From Eubacteriales bacterium (GTDB lineage Bacteria > Bacillota > Clostridia > Lachnospirales > Lachnospiraceae), in assembly GCA_030524585.1 (NCBI GenBank), contig JAUNGJ010000003.1:45355-109354 (forward strand): 64,000 nt of DNA. The letters are read 5' to 3'. Position 1 is the first letter of the stretch. Each line of letters opens with the position of its first letter. This document shows positions 34,803 through 43,690 of this stretch, in pieces. The notes below the pieces were generated by a model. The model searched no databases, was not told the DNA's origin, and was given only the letters and a program-made list of their open reading frames with translations. The position numbers and the translations under genes were made by a program.

Positions 34803-35843
34803 CTACTGCACTTCCTTCTGAAACTCTTTCCAAGGAATATTTAACACCGCACCTTCATTCAGCAATGCATTCACATGCATCAGTAATGGGAAATCAGACT
34901 CCTTTACCTTCCCAGCCCGTGCCAGTGCTTTTACTGCCCGTGCGGTTCTGGTGGCAATTACCACTGCTTCCAGGGTCTGTCCCTTTAGCTGCTTCATTAC
35001 TTCCTCGATCGGCAGGCCCTTTCCGAGAAGCAGACCTACGGTTCGGCTCCGTCCTGCGGCAACCGTAACATTCAGGTCACCTGCCGCGTACATGATATTA
35101 TCCACCCCGCCGCCTACAATACGGAGCAGATCCATCATCTCTTTTACACTTTCCTGAAACAGCGCCGCCTCCGAATTATTGTGATTGATTCCGTCATCAC
35201 CGGCCTTCTCGGCCATTCCAATCGCCAGCGCGGTTCCCAAAGCGTAACCATTTTTCAGTGCCACCGCGCATTCCAATCCGACTACATCCCGCGTGAGACT
35301 AATGATATAATAATCCGTTGCAAACAGACTGCGAATCCACTGAAGCGTCTCCATATCCGGCCCGCAGTATCCGACAAAGGACGGATCATGATCAGCAAGA
35401 TCTCTTGCCGTACATGGCCCTCCGATGGCATACAGCTCTAATCTGCTTCCCTCGGGAAGCTTTGTCTGCCAGTATTCCGGATAAGTCATCATGGTTCCGT
35501 CTTCCAGATCCAGCATTCCCTTCGTAACGGAAATAACCGGAACATTTTCATCCAAAACCGGGAAAATTTCATCTGCGAACCAATCCACTCCAAAGCTGGA
35601 GACTCCGCATACTACAAGATCCGCTCCCTGCAATGCCTCTTCCCTCTCGCTGTCTTTATAATAATGAATCCCTGTGTGTAAGGTTCTCAGTAAATTCACG
35701 TGGTAATTGTCCTCACGAAGCCGCTCAATCACCCCATCATCCAAAGGGCTTCCCACAAGCCGGACTTCATGTCCGTTTTCAAATAATGGAAACGTCAGTG
35801 CCGACGCCATCTGTCCTGCTCCGATCAATGTAATAATGCTCAT
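34803..35843 (-). CDS. Glycerol-3-phosphate dehydrogenase-like protein
   Basis: About 346 residues. Rossmann motif LIGAGQMASAL at the N-terminus; SVTKGMLD, GGPCTARDLA and the Lys-containing CAVALKNGYALGTALAIG match GpsA-type enzymes, with GRSRTVGLLLGKG near the end. It differs enough from typical GpsA to suggest a paralogue. ATG 35843 is fixed by AGGAGG; the frame extends 135 bases upstream without use. Confidence 0.8.
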   Translation of the reverse strand: MSIITLIGAGQMASALTFPLFENGHEVRLVGSPLDDGVIERLREDNYHVNLLRTLHTGIHYYKDSEREEALQGADLVVCGVSSFGVDWFADEIFPVLDENVPVISVTKGMLDLEDGTMMTYPEYWQTKLPEGSRLELYAIGGPCTARDLADHDPSFVGYCGPDMETLQWIRSLFATDYYIISLTRDVVGLECAVALKNGYALGTALAIGMAEKAGDDGINHNNSEAALFQESVKEMMDLLRIVGGGVDNIMYAAGDLNVTVAAGRSRTVGLLLGKGLPIEEVMKQLKGQTLEAVVIATRTARAVKALARAGKVKESDFPLLMHVNALLNEGAVLNIPWKEFQKEVQ

Positions 35844-35871
35844 ATAATACCTCCTGCTGTAATGATCCTGA

Positions 35872-36333
35872 TTATCCGTGAAGGGTTCGCAGCTCTCTTC
35901 GCCGCTCTCCCTTTGCCCATTCTTTTTTATCTTCCTCCGTCTCCAAAAGAAGTCCCGGCACCTGCGCCGGTTTTCCATTCTTATCCAGAGCGACCTCTGT
36001 AAGGTAAGCGCAGTTGATTAGTGTACGTATCCCTTCTTTGTCCTCGATATAAGTTTCCACCTTCACATCCATAGAAGTCCGTCCTACATATGTCACTTTT
36101 CCCTGCAGCACTACCGCATCATCCAGATAGGCTCCTCTCAAAAATTGCAGATGGTCTATGGAAACGGTAGTAATATTCATCCGGGAATGCTTCTTTGCCA
36201 CCAGCGCTGCCACCTCATCGATCCACTGCATCAGCATTCCGCCAAACAAACGCCCTGCACTGTTAAGGTGAGTCATCCGCACCAAATGTATCGTCTCGAT
36301 CTCGGAATCGGTTATTCTTCTATTTTCAGCCAT
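35872..36333 (-). CDS. Acyl-CoA thioesterase (hotdog fold)
   Basis: About 153 residues. N-terminal MTHLNSAGRLFGGMLMQWIDEVAAL-type region (Asn, Gly-rich turn and Asp/Glu) and LRGAYLDDAVVLQG fit the YciA/BACH thioesterase family. Hydrolyses acyl-CoA; chain length unknown. ATG 36333 with AAGGAG. Confidence 0.9.
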   Translation of the reverse strand: MAENRRITDSEIETIHLVRMTHLNSAGRLFGGMLMQWIDEVAALVAKKHSRMNITTVSIDHLQFLRGAYLDDAVVLQGKVTYVGRTSMDVKVETYIEDKEGIRTLINCAYLTEVALDKNGKPAQVPGLLLETEEDKKEWAKGERRRELRTLHG

Positions 36334-36348
36334 CGTCTCTATCACTCC

Positions 36349-37089
36349 TTATAAAATCTGCAGAACCTCTCCTTCTTTACATATCTGCCGGATCTGCCCC
36401 TCTGCGATCAGATAAGCCTCCCCGTGAAGCTCCGTAATGCCGTTTTTCTGTAAGAGATAGCTTCCGTCCGGTATCGTATAGAACTTATGTCCCACGCTGT
36501 CCGAATAAGTAATATCCTCCATCAATCTTCTGCCGTCCAGCATGTCATCCTTCACCGCCTGATAATGAGGGAGCACATTGCACTGTGTGAGTCCAAGGCC
36601 TTCGATATATCTCTGATAAGCATCGCTGATACTCTCTCCGGGAAGCTCCGGCTGCGCATATACCACCTCCGCACAGTTCATGCTTCCCGCACTGATCCCC
36701 ATTACAATCCCATGAAATTCTTTCATTCTCTCCATCAGACCGATTTTACGGAAAAATGCATTCTGCGTCGGCACATGTCCTCCCCCGAGAATGATCATAT
36801 CATAATCCGACAGACGATCTGCAGTTTCCACACCATTCCGCCCGTCACAGAGATCCAGGCCGCTGATGTCAAGTCCGGTTTCCTTCAGTACCTTTTCAAA
36901 ATAAAACCGCATCTCATCATTCTGCATATATGCATCCGGATCTGCCGCGATGATCAGACACCGGGCATGATCCACCCAATCTTCTCTCAGATTCTTCACC
37001 ATATCATTCGCCGGATTAAAACCTCTGTAATCCTCCGGTCCATCACTGCGATAAGAACCTGTCGGGCTGCTTGTCAAATACAGTATCAA
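36349..37089 (-). CDS. Peptidase E-like (S51) protein
   Basis: 246 residues with the class I glutaminase-like fold: LGGGHVPTQNAFF, the nucleophile Ser in GISAGSMNCAE, and His in NVLPHYQ. Related enzymes are aspartyl dipeptidases or cyanophycinases. TTG 37089 is used, 7 bases after GGAGGG. Follows the DegV gene by 12 bases. Confidence 0.85.
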   Translation of the reverse strand: MILYLTSSPTGSYRSDGPEDYRGFNPANDMVKNLREDWVDHARCLIIAADPDAYMQNDEMRFYFEKVLKETGLDISGLDLCDGRNGVETADRLSDYDMIILGGGHVPTQNAFFRKIGLMERMKEFHGIVMGISAGSMNCAEVVYAQPELPGESISDAYQRYIEGLGLTQCNVLPHYQAVKDDMLDGRRLMEDITYSDSVGHKFYTIPDGSYLLQKNGITELHGEAYLIAEGQIRQICKEGEVLQIL

Positions 37090-37101
37090 TATCCATCCCT
37101 C

Positions 37102-37971
37102 CTATCTGTTCCTGCCAAAATGAATCAGTGACAGCATGTCCGGCCCTGTATGCGCCCCAATGATCGGACTCAGCATCGTGATCTTGACGTCAAGCTCCGG
37201 ATGTGCCGCTAAAAGACTCTCCTTCAGACTCTTTGCATCCTTCATACAATCCGCACAGCAGATATATACCGTATTGCCAAGCTCTGGATTATACGTCTCC
37301 TCAAAGTGACTGATCAATCCCTTCACCGCCTGCTTATTGCCGCGCTTTTTATCAATAGTATCCAGCTTTCCATCACTTTTAATCGTAAGAATTGGCTTGA
37401 TATTCAATGCGGTTCCCATAATCGCGGTAGCTGCCGACACACGTCCTCCCCGCATCAGATACATCAGATCCTCCACCTTGAACCAGTACTGGATATCCAG
37501 CGCATGTTTCCTTAAATCAGCCGCATTCTCTTCCAGGCTCATGCCCTGCCTGCGGTTCTTTGCCGCCATCTCTGCCAGAAGCCCCATTCCGCCGGTCGCG
37601 CCAAGGGTGTCTACCACTTCAATATGCACCTCGCCGTACTTTTCCTCAAGCTCCTGAACTGCAAGGCTGGCAGATGAGCAGGTATCACTGAGCCCACTGG
37701 ACAGGCACAGATAGATCAGCCCCTTTCCATCCCTTACCAGCGGTTCAAAACAATCCATATAGTGAATCGGTGTAATCTGGCTGGTCTTGGTCTCCTGCTT
37801 TAGTCTCAGCTTCTCATAAAAGTTATGCATAGCCTCATCCGATTGAAGCTCGGTACAGCGAAAGGTATCTTCCCCCACCATATATTCCATCGGTACAAAC
37901 CGAATATCTTCCTCCTTAGCAAAGCTATGCTCTATATCCAATGACACATCTGAATAAATAAAATAATCCAT
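37102..37971 (-). CDS. DegV family fatty-acid-binding protein
   Basis: 289 residues. SDVSLDIEHSFAKEEDIRFVPM, SQITPIHYMD and LCLSSGLSDTCSSA match DegV, as does the C-terminal IGAHTGPDMLSL. Family members (FakB) bind a fatty acid for FakA kinase. No FakA is nearby. First gene of the operon, under the promoter at 38017-38045. Confidence 0.92.
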   Translation of the reverse strand: MDYFIYSDVSLDIEHSFAKEEDIRFVPMEYMVGEDTFRCTELQSDEAMHNFYEKLRLKQETKTSQITPIHYMDCFEPLVRDGKGLIYLCLSSGLSDTCSSASLAVQELEEKYGEVHIEVVDTLGATGGMGLLAEMAAKNRRQGMSLEENAADLRKHALDIQYWFKVEDLMYLMRGGRVSAATAIMGTALNIKPILTIKSDGKLDTIDKKRGNKQAVKGLISHFEETYNPELGNTVYICCADCMKDAKSLKESLLAAHPELDVKITMLSPIIGAHTGPDMLSLIHFGRNR

Positions 37972-38016
37972 GATTCTTTTCCTCCTAAATCACATTACGC
38001 TTACTTCCCACTTATT

Positions 38017-38045
38017 ACTATACGCTGAAGCCACTAATATTTCAA
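38017..38045 (-). promoter_or_regulatory. Sigma-A promoter of the DegV operon
   Basis: Minus strand TTGAAA (38045-38040) and TATAGT (38022-38017), spaced by 17 bases, 46 bases before the DegV start. Confidence 0.65.
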
Positions 38046-38047
38046 TC

Positions 38048-38080
38048 TAAAAAAAGACTGCGCCTAATGCGCAATCTTTA
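38048..38080 (-). terminator. Terminator after the sodC-like gene
   Basis: On the minus strand GATTGCGC and GCGCAGTC (one mismatch) form a stem followed by TTTTTTTAG, 5 bases past the stop. It overlaps the -35 of the DegV promoter. Confidence 0.85.
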
Positions 38081-38084
38081 TCGA

Positions 38085-38549
38085 CTAATCCTCCCAGGCC
38101 AGAATCTCACCGCAGGCAATCCGCTCACCGGCGTCTCCTGCCGGCTGGGAATGAAAATCATCTGCCATCCCATGCAGGATCACTGTTCTCCCAATGACAT
38201 CCTCCGGATAAAAACGTCCGGTGTATACCATCATCCATGCCATCCCGTCATTCAAAAGCAGCGGCGGCAGATCTCCGGCATGCTGCGGATGCGGCTTGTC
38301 CTCCGGATTATAATGTCCGCCTGCATCGGCAAATGGATCGGTCTGATTTCCGCTGCAAACCGCGCCCTCGTGAATATGAAATCCGAGAAAACGGTTTTCT
38401 TTCTTTCCTTCTCCATCTCTTACCCCCTGAACCTGTACCTGTAGGATACTTCCTCCATACGTATGGTATATCTTAACTTCTCCGTGTATCTCGGGATATT
38501 TTCTGCTCCCGCAAATCTCTGCGTATGCCGCCGGTTCCTGTGGAAACAT
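38085..38549 (-). CDS. Cu/Zn superoxide dismutase-like protein, no signal peptide
   Basis: 154 residues. All metal-site elements are present: FHIHEG (His58, His60), GGHYNP (His79), HPQHAGDLP (His87, His90, Asp93) and VILHGMADDF (His126), plus Cys65 and Cys146 for the disulfide. The family is usually secreted; here there is no signal peptide. In an anaerobe it may detoxify superoxide or serve another metal role. GAGG precedes the ATG, and the gene follows the dipeptidase. Confidence 0.88.
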   Translation of the reverse strand: MFPQEPAAYAEICGSRKYPEIHGEVKIYHTYGGSILQVQVQGVRDGEGKKENRFLGFHIHEGAVCSGNQTDPFADAGGHYNPEDKPHPQHAGDLPPLLLNDGMAWMMVYTGRFYPEDVIGRTVILHGMADDFHSQPAGDAGERIACGEILAWED

Positions 38550-38587
38550 AGCTTCATTCCTCGTTTTTCTGTCTTATTCTCCACATT

Positions 38588-39607
38588 CTATGAACCAGGA
38601 AGAGCCTTTAGAACATTTTCTGCATTCTTTCTCCAGATTTTATCCAGCTGACTTTCTGTAATACCAGCCTTTTTCAATCCGTTCCACAGCCGCTCCATAT
38701 CGTCCACCCGGCAAATATCCTCATATTCCATACCATCAAAGCCGTCAAAATCCGTTCCCACAGCCGGGAAATTACTTCCTCCGATCTGAATCATATGCTG
38801 CACATGAGCCGTCATCTCTTCCAATCTGGACTCCGGTCTTCCTCCCAGAAATGCTCCGTAGAAATTCAGGCCGGCTACGCCGCCAGCCTCCGCAAGCTGT
38901 CTTATCATCTCATCCGTCAGATTTCTCGGATGGCCGCACAGGGCGCGGCAATTGGAGTGGGACGCCACAACCGGACCTTTGGCACAGTTCAGAATGTCCT
39001 GAAAGGTCCCGTCCGAAGCATGGGATACATCCACGATCATCCCCAGATTTCCTGCATATTCTACTGCTTCCTTCCCAAATGGTTTCAGCCCCTTCTCCAT
39101 AATCTCCCGGTCTCTGCTGTTTGGATATCCGAAACAATTCTCATAATTCCACATAGGGGTGATCAGACGCACTCCTTTCTCATAAATCTCTTTCAGGCGC
39201 TCCATTTTTCCGTTGATAATACCGCCTTCTTCTACCGTCAGGATCGCCGATATTTTTCCATTCCGCTCATTCTTCAAAATGTCCTCAGATGACAGCGCCG
39301 GCGCAATCTCATCTCCATACCTTTCACACTGCTCCCACAAAAGTCTCATCATGGCAAGGGCGTCCTCATAGCATTCCTCATATCCGCCTCCGGCCGCCTG
39401 AACATATGTAAAACATGCAAAAAACTGAACCAGAGTCCCGGCCTTTTGCATGCCCGGAATACTGATGCAAAAGTCATTATGCTTTAAATCTTTCCCTTCC
39501 TTCTTATCCGCATCCCTTCTCTCCGTCACAAATGTACCGACTCCCTGAGTCATTTCACCATATAATAGTTTCCCCAAGGTATCGCAGTGCATATCGATCA
39601 ACTGCAT
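38588..39607 (-). CDS. Membrane dipeptidase family protein (M19)
   Basis: 339 residues. Zn motif DMHCDTLGKL at residue 5, bridging Glu in TVEEGGI, His in VDVSHASDGTF and ASHSNCRALCGHPRN, and Asp in VGTDFDGFDG near the C-terminus. Renal-dipeptidase-like enzymes cleave dipeptides. No signal peptide, so it acts in the cytoplasm. GGGAGAG precedes the ATG; likely cotranscribed with the sodC-like gene. Confidence 0.93.
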   Translation of the reverse strand: MQLIDMHCDTLGKLLYGEMTQGVGTFVTERRDADKKEGKDLKHNDFCISIPGMQKAGTLVQFFACFTYVQAAGGGYEECYEDALAMMRLLWEQCERYGDEIAPALSSEDILKNERNGKISAILTVEEGGIINGKMERLKEIYEKGVRLITPMWNYENCFGYPNSRDREIMEKGLKPFGKEAVEYAGNLGMIVDVSHASDGTFQDILNCAKGPVVASHSNCRALCGHPRNLTDEMIRQLAEAGGVAGLNFYGAFLGGRPESRLEEMTAHVQHMIQIGGSNFPAVGTDFDGFDGMEYEDICRVDDMERLWNGLKKAGITESQLDKIWRKNAENVLKALPGS

Positions 39608-39653
39608 GGCCCATCTCTCCCTCTCTATTCATACAAATCTATGATTTCCAAAA

Positions 39654-40352
39654 TCACTTTACCTTCAAAGTCCTTAAATATTTCTTCTGTTCATCCGTAA
39701 TCCGATAACTTTCAATCGCTTTCTGTATAGCCTTGTTATGCGTCCACTTTTCAAGCCTTACTTTTTCAATATACGGAAGCGCCGCCTGATACTGCTTTGT
39801 CAGCGCAGTTGCAAAATACCAGGCTGTCATCATTCTTACATAATATTCTTCGGACTTCACACCTGCCACCTTATTCAGATACTCCGGTTTAAATGCCTCA
39901 TCCAGATAGAACCTCATCAGCATTCCAATTCCATACCGAATGGTATAAGTATGATCCGATGCCAACCATTCATCAATCTTAAGCTCCAGCTCCGGCAAAT
40001 GCTTTTTTAAGATTTTCGGCGCCATCAGATCGCAGGTCGCCCAGTTATCCACATAGGGAAGGAACTGATCCAGGGCATCCACGCACTGGCTATATTCTTT
40101 CATACCTTCAATAAGAAATCCATGCAGATTATTCTCTTCATAATAAGTATGCGGCAGCGCTGTCATGAATATCTTTGCATCCGCCGTCTTTCCATACTCT
40201 CTGGCAAATTTTCGCAGAGCGGGGGTTCTCACTCCAATAATCACATCCTTATTTATAGTTGGCATTAATTTTGCGTGAAAGTCCCGGTATTCTATATCCT
40301 GCATCTCAAACAGCCGTTCCTGTACTGCTTCAATTACTTTATTCTTATTCAT
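39654..40352 (-). CDS. DNA alkylation repair protein, AlkD-like
   Basis: 232 residues, helical HEAT-like repeat fold. RTPALRKFAREYGK, YVDNWATCDLMAPKIL (Trp/Asp region typical of AlkC/AlkD) and WTHNKAIQKAIESYRI are recognisable. Excises alkylated bases in characterised members. AAGGAG precedes the ATG; divergent from truA-like gene. Confidence 0.88.
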   Translation of the reverse strand: MNKNKVIEAVQERLFEMQDIEYRDFHAKLMPTINKDVIIGVRTPALRKFAREYGKTADAKIFMTALPHTYYEENNLHGFLIEGMKEYSQCVDALDQFLPYVDNWATCDLMAPKILKKHLPELELKIDEWLASDHTYTIRYGIGMLMRFYLDEAFKPEYLNKVAGVKSEEYYVRMMTAWYFATALTKQYQAALPYIEKVRLEKWTHNKAIQKAIESYRITDEQKKYLRTLKVK

Positions 40353-40534
40353 TTCTTCTCTCCTTCATTCCTTTATATGAATTTCCTGTGTTCCTGCTGG
40401 ACACTTATAAGTCCATTCTGCTATACTATAGCTATACTTTAACAGATAATACCTACCGATTTCAATGTAATTCAATAAGTATATCAATTGCGCATAGCAG
40501 TTCAATACATATTTTTCCAGAGGAGAGTGAGATA

Positions 40535-41272
40535 ATGAGAAATATCCGATTGACGATAGAATATGACGGCAGCCGTTATCAGGGCTGGTCCCGTCTGGGT
40601 AAAAACGAATCCACCAATACCATTTCCAACAAGATACTGGACGTCATCCAGAAGATGACCGGTGAACAGACAGAACTATTCTGTGGAATGCGCACCGAGG
40701 TTGGCGTTCACGCTTACGGTCAGGTTGCAAATTTCAAGACCAGCAGTGATATGGATACGGTCGAGATTCAGCGGTATCTGAACCGCTATCTTCCCATGGA
40801 CATTGCCATTACAGAAGCATCGGAAGTATCTGACCGTTTCCATGCTCAGTTAAATGCAAAATCCAAGGTCTATGTATACCGCATGACGGTAAATTCTGTC
40901 CCAAGTGTATTTGACCGCAAATATTCCTATCACTGTTTCCGCCGTCCGGATAAGGCACTGATGGAACAGGCTGTGCCCCTGCTTACAGGCAAACATGATT
41001 TTAATAACTTTTCAACTGCAAAACAGAGTAAATCAACCGTCAAAGAGATTTTTGAAATTGAGATTTACGAGGATTTGGAAGAAATGCAGATTACAATCGT
41101 AGCCAACGATTTTCTGCATAATATGCAGCGTTTAATTGTCGGTACTCTAATCGATATTGGTCTTGGCGTAAGGCCGAAGGAGGATATAGACGCCATCTTC
41201 GCCGGAGAGGCGGAAGCCAGTGCGCCATGTGATCCCAAAGGAATGTATCTTCAGGAAATTCTTTACGAATAA
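40535..41272 (+). CDS. TruA-like tRNA pseudouridine synthase, catalytic Asp replaced by Glu
   Basis: 245 residues, normal TruA length and domain layout: EYDGSRYQGWSR at the N-terminus, KVYVYRM, HDFNNFSTAK and FLHNMQRLIVGTLIDIG. The motif that is normally GRTDAGVHA reads MRTEVGVHA, with Glu at residue 55 (codon GAG at 40697-40699) where the nucleophilic Asp should be. The Arg before it is kept. Canonical TruA makes pseudouridine at tRNA 38-40; with this change it may be inactive or altered. AGGAG precedes ATG 40535; the upstream open frame to 40259 overlaps the divergent gene and is not used. Confidence 0.85.
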   Translation: MRNIRLTIEYDGSRYQGWSRLGKNESTNTISNKILDVIQKMTGEQTELFCGMRTEVGVHAYGQVANFKTSSDMDTVEIQRYLNRYLPMDIAITEASEVSDRFHAQLNAKSKVYVYRMTVNSVPSVFDRKYSYHCFRRPDKALMEQAVPLLTGKHDFNNFSTAKQSKSTVKEIFEIEIYEDLEEMQITIVANDFLHNMQRLIVGTLIDIGLGVRPKEDIDAIFAGEAEASAPCDPKGMYLQEILYE

Positions 41273-41299
41273 TAGATCAGACACATAACCGGAAAGTAT

Positions 41300-41340
41300 A
41301 AATATCCGCTGAAAACAGCAGCTGTTTTCGGCGGATATTT
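41300..41340. terminator. Bidirectional terminator between truA-like and deoR-type genes
   Basis: AATATCCGC-T-GAAAACAG pairs with CTGTTTTC-G-GCGGATATT, with T-runs on both sides (TTTTG on plus, TTTATAC on minus). It ends the plus-strand truA-like gene and the minus-strand regulator. Confidence 0.85.
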
Positions 41341-41364
41341 TGTCCTGCGTATGGAATATTTTAT

Positions 41365-42111
41365 TTATAGATTTATAATCTGAATCTTCTCCCGTTTGAT
41401 AATTTCCTGCTCTTTTGGTGTGAATACCCGGTTTGTCACAACTCCTGTATAGTCGCTCAGACAATTAATCTTTACCATTGCCTGCCGCTCAAATTTGGAC
41501 ATATCAACCGCCAGATAGGATTTCCCACACCGGCTGGATGCCTCTCTCTTCAAAAATGCCTTATCCACCGTCGGAGTCATTACCTCCAGCTTTTCGTTAA
41601 TCGAAGCTGCGCCAAAGAACCCCACGTCAAACCGGAAATCCTTTAAAAGCTGTGTGGCATAGTAGCCCAGCATACTTCCCGTAGACTTCTGAACAACACC
41701 TCCACACACGATCAGCTCTGCGCTGCTGTTTTTCACAATCTGTGCAATCTCGAGGTCGTTGGTAACGATCGTAATTCCCTGAATATTGCAGATTCTTCTT
41801 GCAATCTCATAAGTAGTGGTTCCGGCATCCAGAAACACGGTATCTCCGGAGGAAACCAGCCCGGAACAGATTTCAGCAATTTTGCTCTTCTCTCTTGTAT
41901 AGCGGGTCTGCTTGTCCGCATAGGTCATCTCCTGCTTGGCAACCGCCCCGCCGTGGCATCGTTCAATCTGCCCGTTCTCCTCCAGCTTCAGCAGGTCTCT
42001 TCGTATCGTCATCGGACTTACCTGTAAGCTTTTTGCAAGCTCATCCACCTGAACGCTTCCATTCTCCTGTATTAAATTGATAATCGTCGCCTGTCTCTCT
42101 GCCGCCAGCAT
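41365..42111 (-). CDS. DeoR-family transcriptional regulator
   Basis: 248 residues. N-terminal HTH (QATIINLIQENGSVQVDEL, SPMTIRRDLLKLEENGQIERCHGG) and a sugar-phosphate-isomerase-like sensor domain (FLDAGTTTYEIARRI, DVGFFGAASI). Located downstream of the gntP operon and its terminator, so it is transcribed separately. It may recognise the TTTTGTTCGTTT sites near 46034-46139 and respond to a sugar phosphate. Confidence 0.93.
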   Translation of the reverse strand: MLAAERQATIINLIQENGSVQVDELAKSLQVSPMTIRRDLLKLEENGQIERCHGGAVAKQEMTYADKQTRYTREKSKIAEICSGLVSSGDTVFLDAGTTTYEIARRICNIQGITIVTNDLEIAQIVKNSSAELIVCGGVVQKSTGSMLGYYATQLLKDFRFDVGFFGAASINEKLEVMTPTVDKAFLKREASSRCGKSYLAVDMSKFERQAMVKINCLSDYTGVVTNRVFTPKEQEIIKREKIQIINL

Positions 42112-42134
42112 AACTGCCCTCCATTAATAATAAA

Positions 42135-42166
42135 GATACAGCGGAAGAGTTCTCTTCCACTGTATC
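42135..42166 (-). terminator. Terminator of the gntP operon
   Basis: A stem of GATACAG-GGAAGAG type (arms 42135-42149 and 42152-42166, with one G-U and short loop) is followed on the minus strand by TTTATTATTA, 22 bases past the gntP stop. Confidence 0.85.
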
Positions 42167-42187
42167 CATCTTCCATACTATATTATA

Positions 42188-43591
42188 CTACATGAAGATA
42201 CTAAGTACCAGTACTTCTACAACACCGACTGCCCATGCAACGGTAGAAGTTACTGACCATACTGTCAGCTGGTCTTTTGCTTCCTGAACGCCAAGCGTTC
42301 TGTTTACTACCCAGAAGTAGCTGTCGTTAAAGTATCCGAAGAACAGAGAACCCACACAGCATGCAACTGTTCCCAGAAGCGGGTTCACACCTGCAGCGAT
42401 CAGGATCGGTGCAGAAATACTTGCTGCTGTTGTCATGGCTACTGTACCAGATCCCTGGATAAATCTCATTGCTGTAGAGATAACCAGTGGAAGCAGAATG
42501 ATCGGAATTGCTGTCTTTGCAAGTCCTTCTGCCATATAGCTTCCAAGTCCGGAATCCTTGATGATCTGTCCAAGAGCACCACCGCCGCCGGTAACCAGCA
42601 TGATGATACCTGCAGACATCATACCTTTTTCCATCTCTGCTACTACGGTCTGTCTGTCAAGATCCTTGCCCAATGTAAAGATTGCAACGATAAGTCCAAG
42701 TCCTACAGCAACGATTGGCTGTCCAAGGAAAATCAGGACTTCCATAACGCCTTCTGTCTTTCCGAGAGCAGAAGCAACCGTGTTGATCAGAATCAGGATG
42801 ATTGGCAGGATCAGAGGCAGGAAAGAAACAAATGCACCCGGAAGACCTGTGGTATCCATAGCAAATGCATTCTCATAATCCGGCTCCTGATAAGGCATCT
42901 CTACGATCTCGCCATTCTCATTCTCAAGACGGTAATACTTCTTTGCAAGTACTAGTCTTGCATATGCGATACATGCAATTGCCATCGGAATGGAAAGCAC
43001 GATAGAAAGCAGAATGTACTTACCAACATCAACACCGAAGATACCACAAACACCAAGGGGACCAGGTGTAGGCGGAACCATGGAGTGCGTGATTACAAGG
43101 CCGGCAGCAAGTGCAACACCAAGTGCGATCACTGATTTCTTCGTTGCCTTGGAAATTGCTTTTGCGATCGGTGCAAGTACCACGAATCCTGAATCACAGA
43201 AAATCGGAATGGATACGAGGAAACCTGTCAGTGCAAGCGCTTCCTCTTCTCTCTTCTTTCCAAACAATTTCAGGAACGTATGTGCCATCGTCTTGGCAGC
43301 TCCCGTCACCTCAAATATCTGTCCCATCATAACACCAAAACCGATGATAATACCGATACTGCCCAGCGTTCCACCAAAACCGGACGTGATCGAGTTCACA
43401 ATACCAAAGGTTTTACCGTCCTCAAGTGTGATGTTTACAAGTGGCATGCCACCAATTACACCAACGATAACTGTACAGATGATCAATGCAAGGAATGCCT
43501 GTACCTTTGTCTTCAATACCAAGAATACCAATACGATAATACCAATCGCAAGACCAATCAGCATTCTCTGTCCACTAAGTCCGTTTACCAT
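42188..43591 (-). CDS. GntP-family gluconate/acid-sugar permease
   Basis: 467 residues, about 12-14 membrane segments. Matches the GntP family: GLAIGIIVLVFLVLKTK, ITHSMVPPTPGPLGV, IQGSGTVAMTTAASI and GYFNDSYFWVVNR. H+ symport of gluconate-like acids. With PdxA2 and DUF1537 kinase genes, it probably imports a four-carbon acid sugar. GAGGAGG precedes the ATG. Confidence 0.93.
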   Translation of the reverse strand: MVNGLSGQRMLIGLAIGIIVLVFLVLKTKVQAFLALIICTVIVGVIGGMPLVNITLEDGKTFGIVNSITSGFGGTLGSIGIIIGFGVMMGQIFEVTGAAKTMAHTFLKLFGKKREEEALALTGFLVSIPIFCDSGFVVLAPIAKAISKATKKSVIALGVALAAGLVITHSMVPPTPGPLGVCGIFGVDVGKYILLSIVLSIPMAIACIAYARLVLAKKYYRLENENGEIVEMPYQEPDYENAFAMDTTGLPGAFVSFLPLILPIILILINTVASALGKTEGVMEVLIFLGQPIVAVGLGLIVAIFTLGKDLDRQTVVAEMEKGMMSAGIIMLVTGGGGALGQIIKDSGLGSYMAEGLAKTAIPIILLPLVISTAMRFIQGSGTVAMTTAASISAPILIAAGVNPLLGTVACCVGSLFFGYFNDSYFWVVNRTLGVQEAKDQLTVWSVTSTVAWAVGVVEVLVLSIFM

Positions 43592-43627
43592 ACTAATAGA
43601 CCTCCTCTTCCTCTCTTAAAACACTTT

Positions 43628-43690
43628 GTAGTAGTTTGCGCCCCGCAATGCGGAGTACATTTTGTGCCTATGACACAAAATTTGGTGCGT
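43628..43690 (-). repeat. Short structured element overlapping the pdxA2 stop
   Basis: On the minus strand ATTTTGTG-TCATAGG-CACAAAAT (23 bases, perfect arms) is followed by CCGCA-TT-GCGG and GCGCAAAC. The first hairpin contains the pdxA2 stop codon. The order of motifs TGTCATAGG, ACAAAATG, ACT, a CCGCA/GCGG-type hairpin and GCAAAC is also seen at 53043-53174. Likely copies of one repeat family. Confidence 0.55.
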
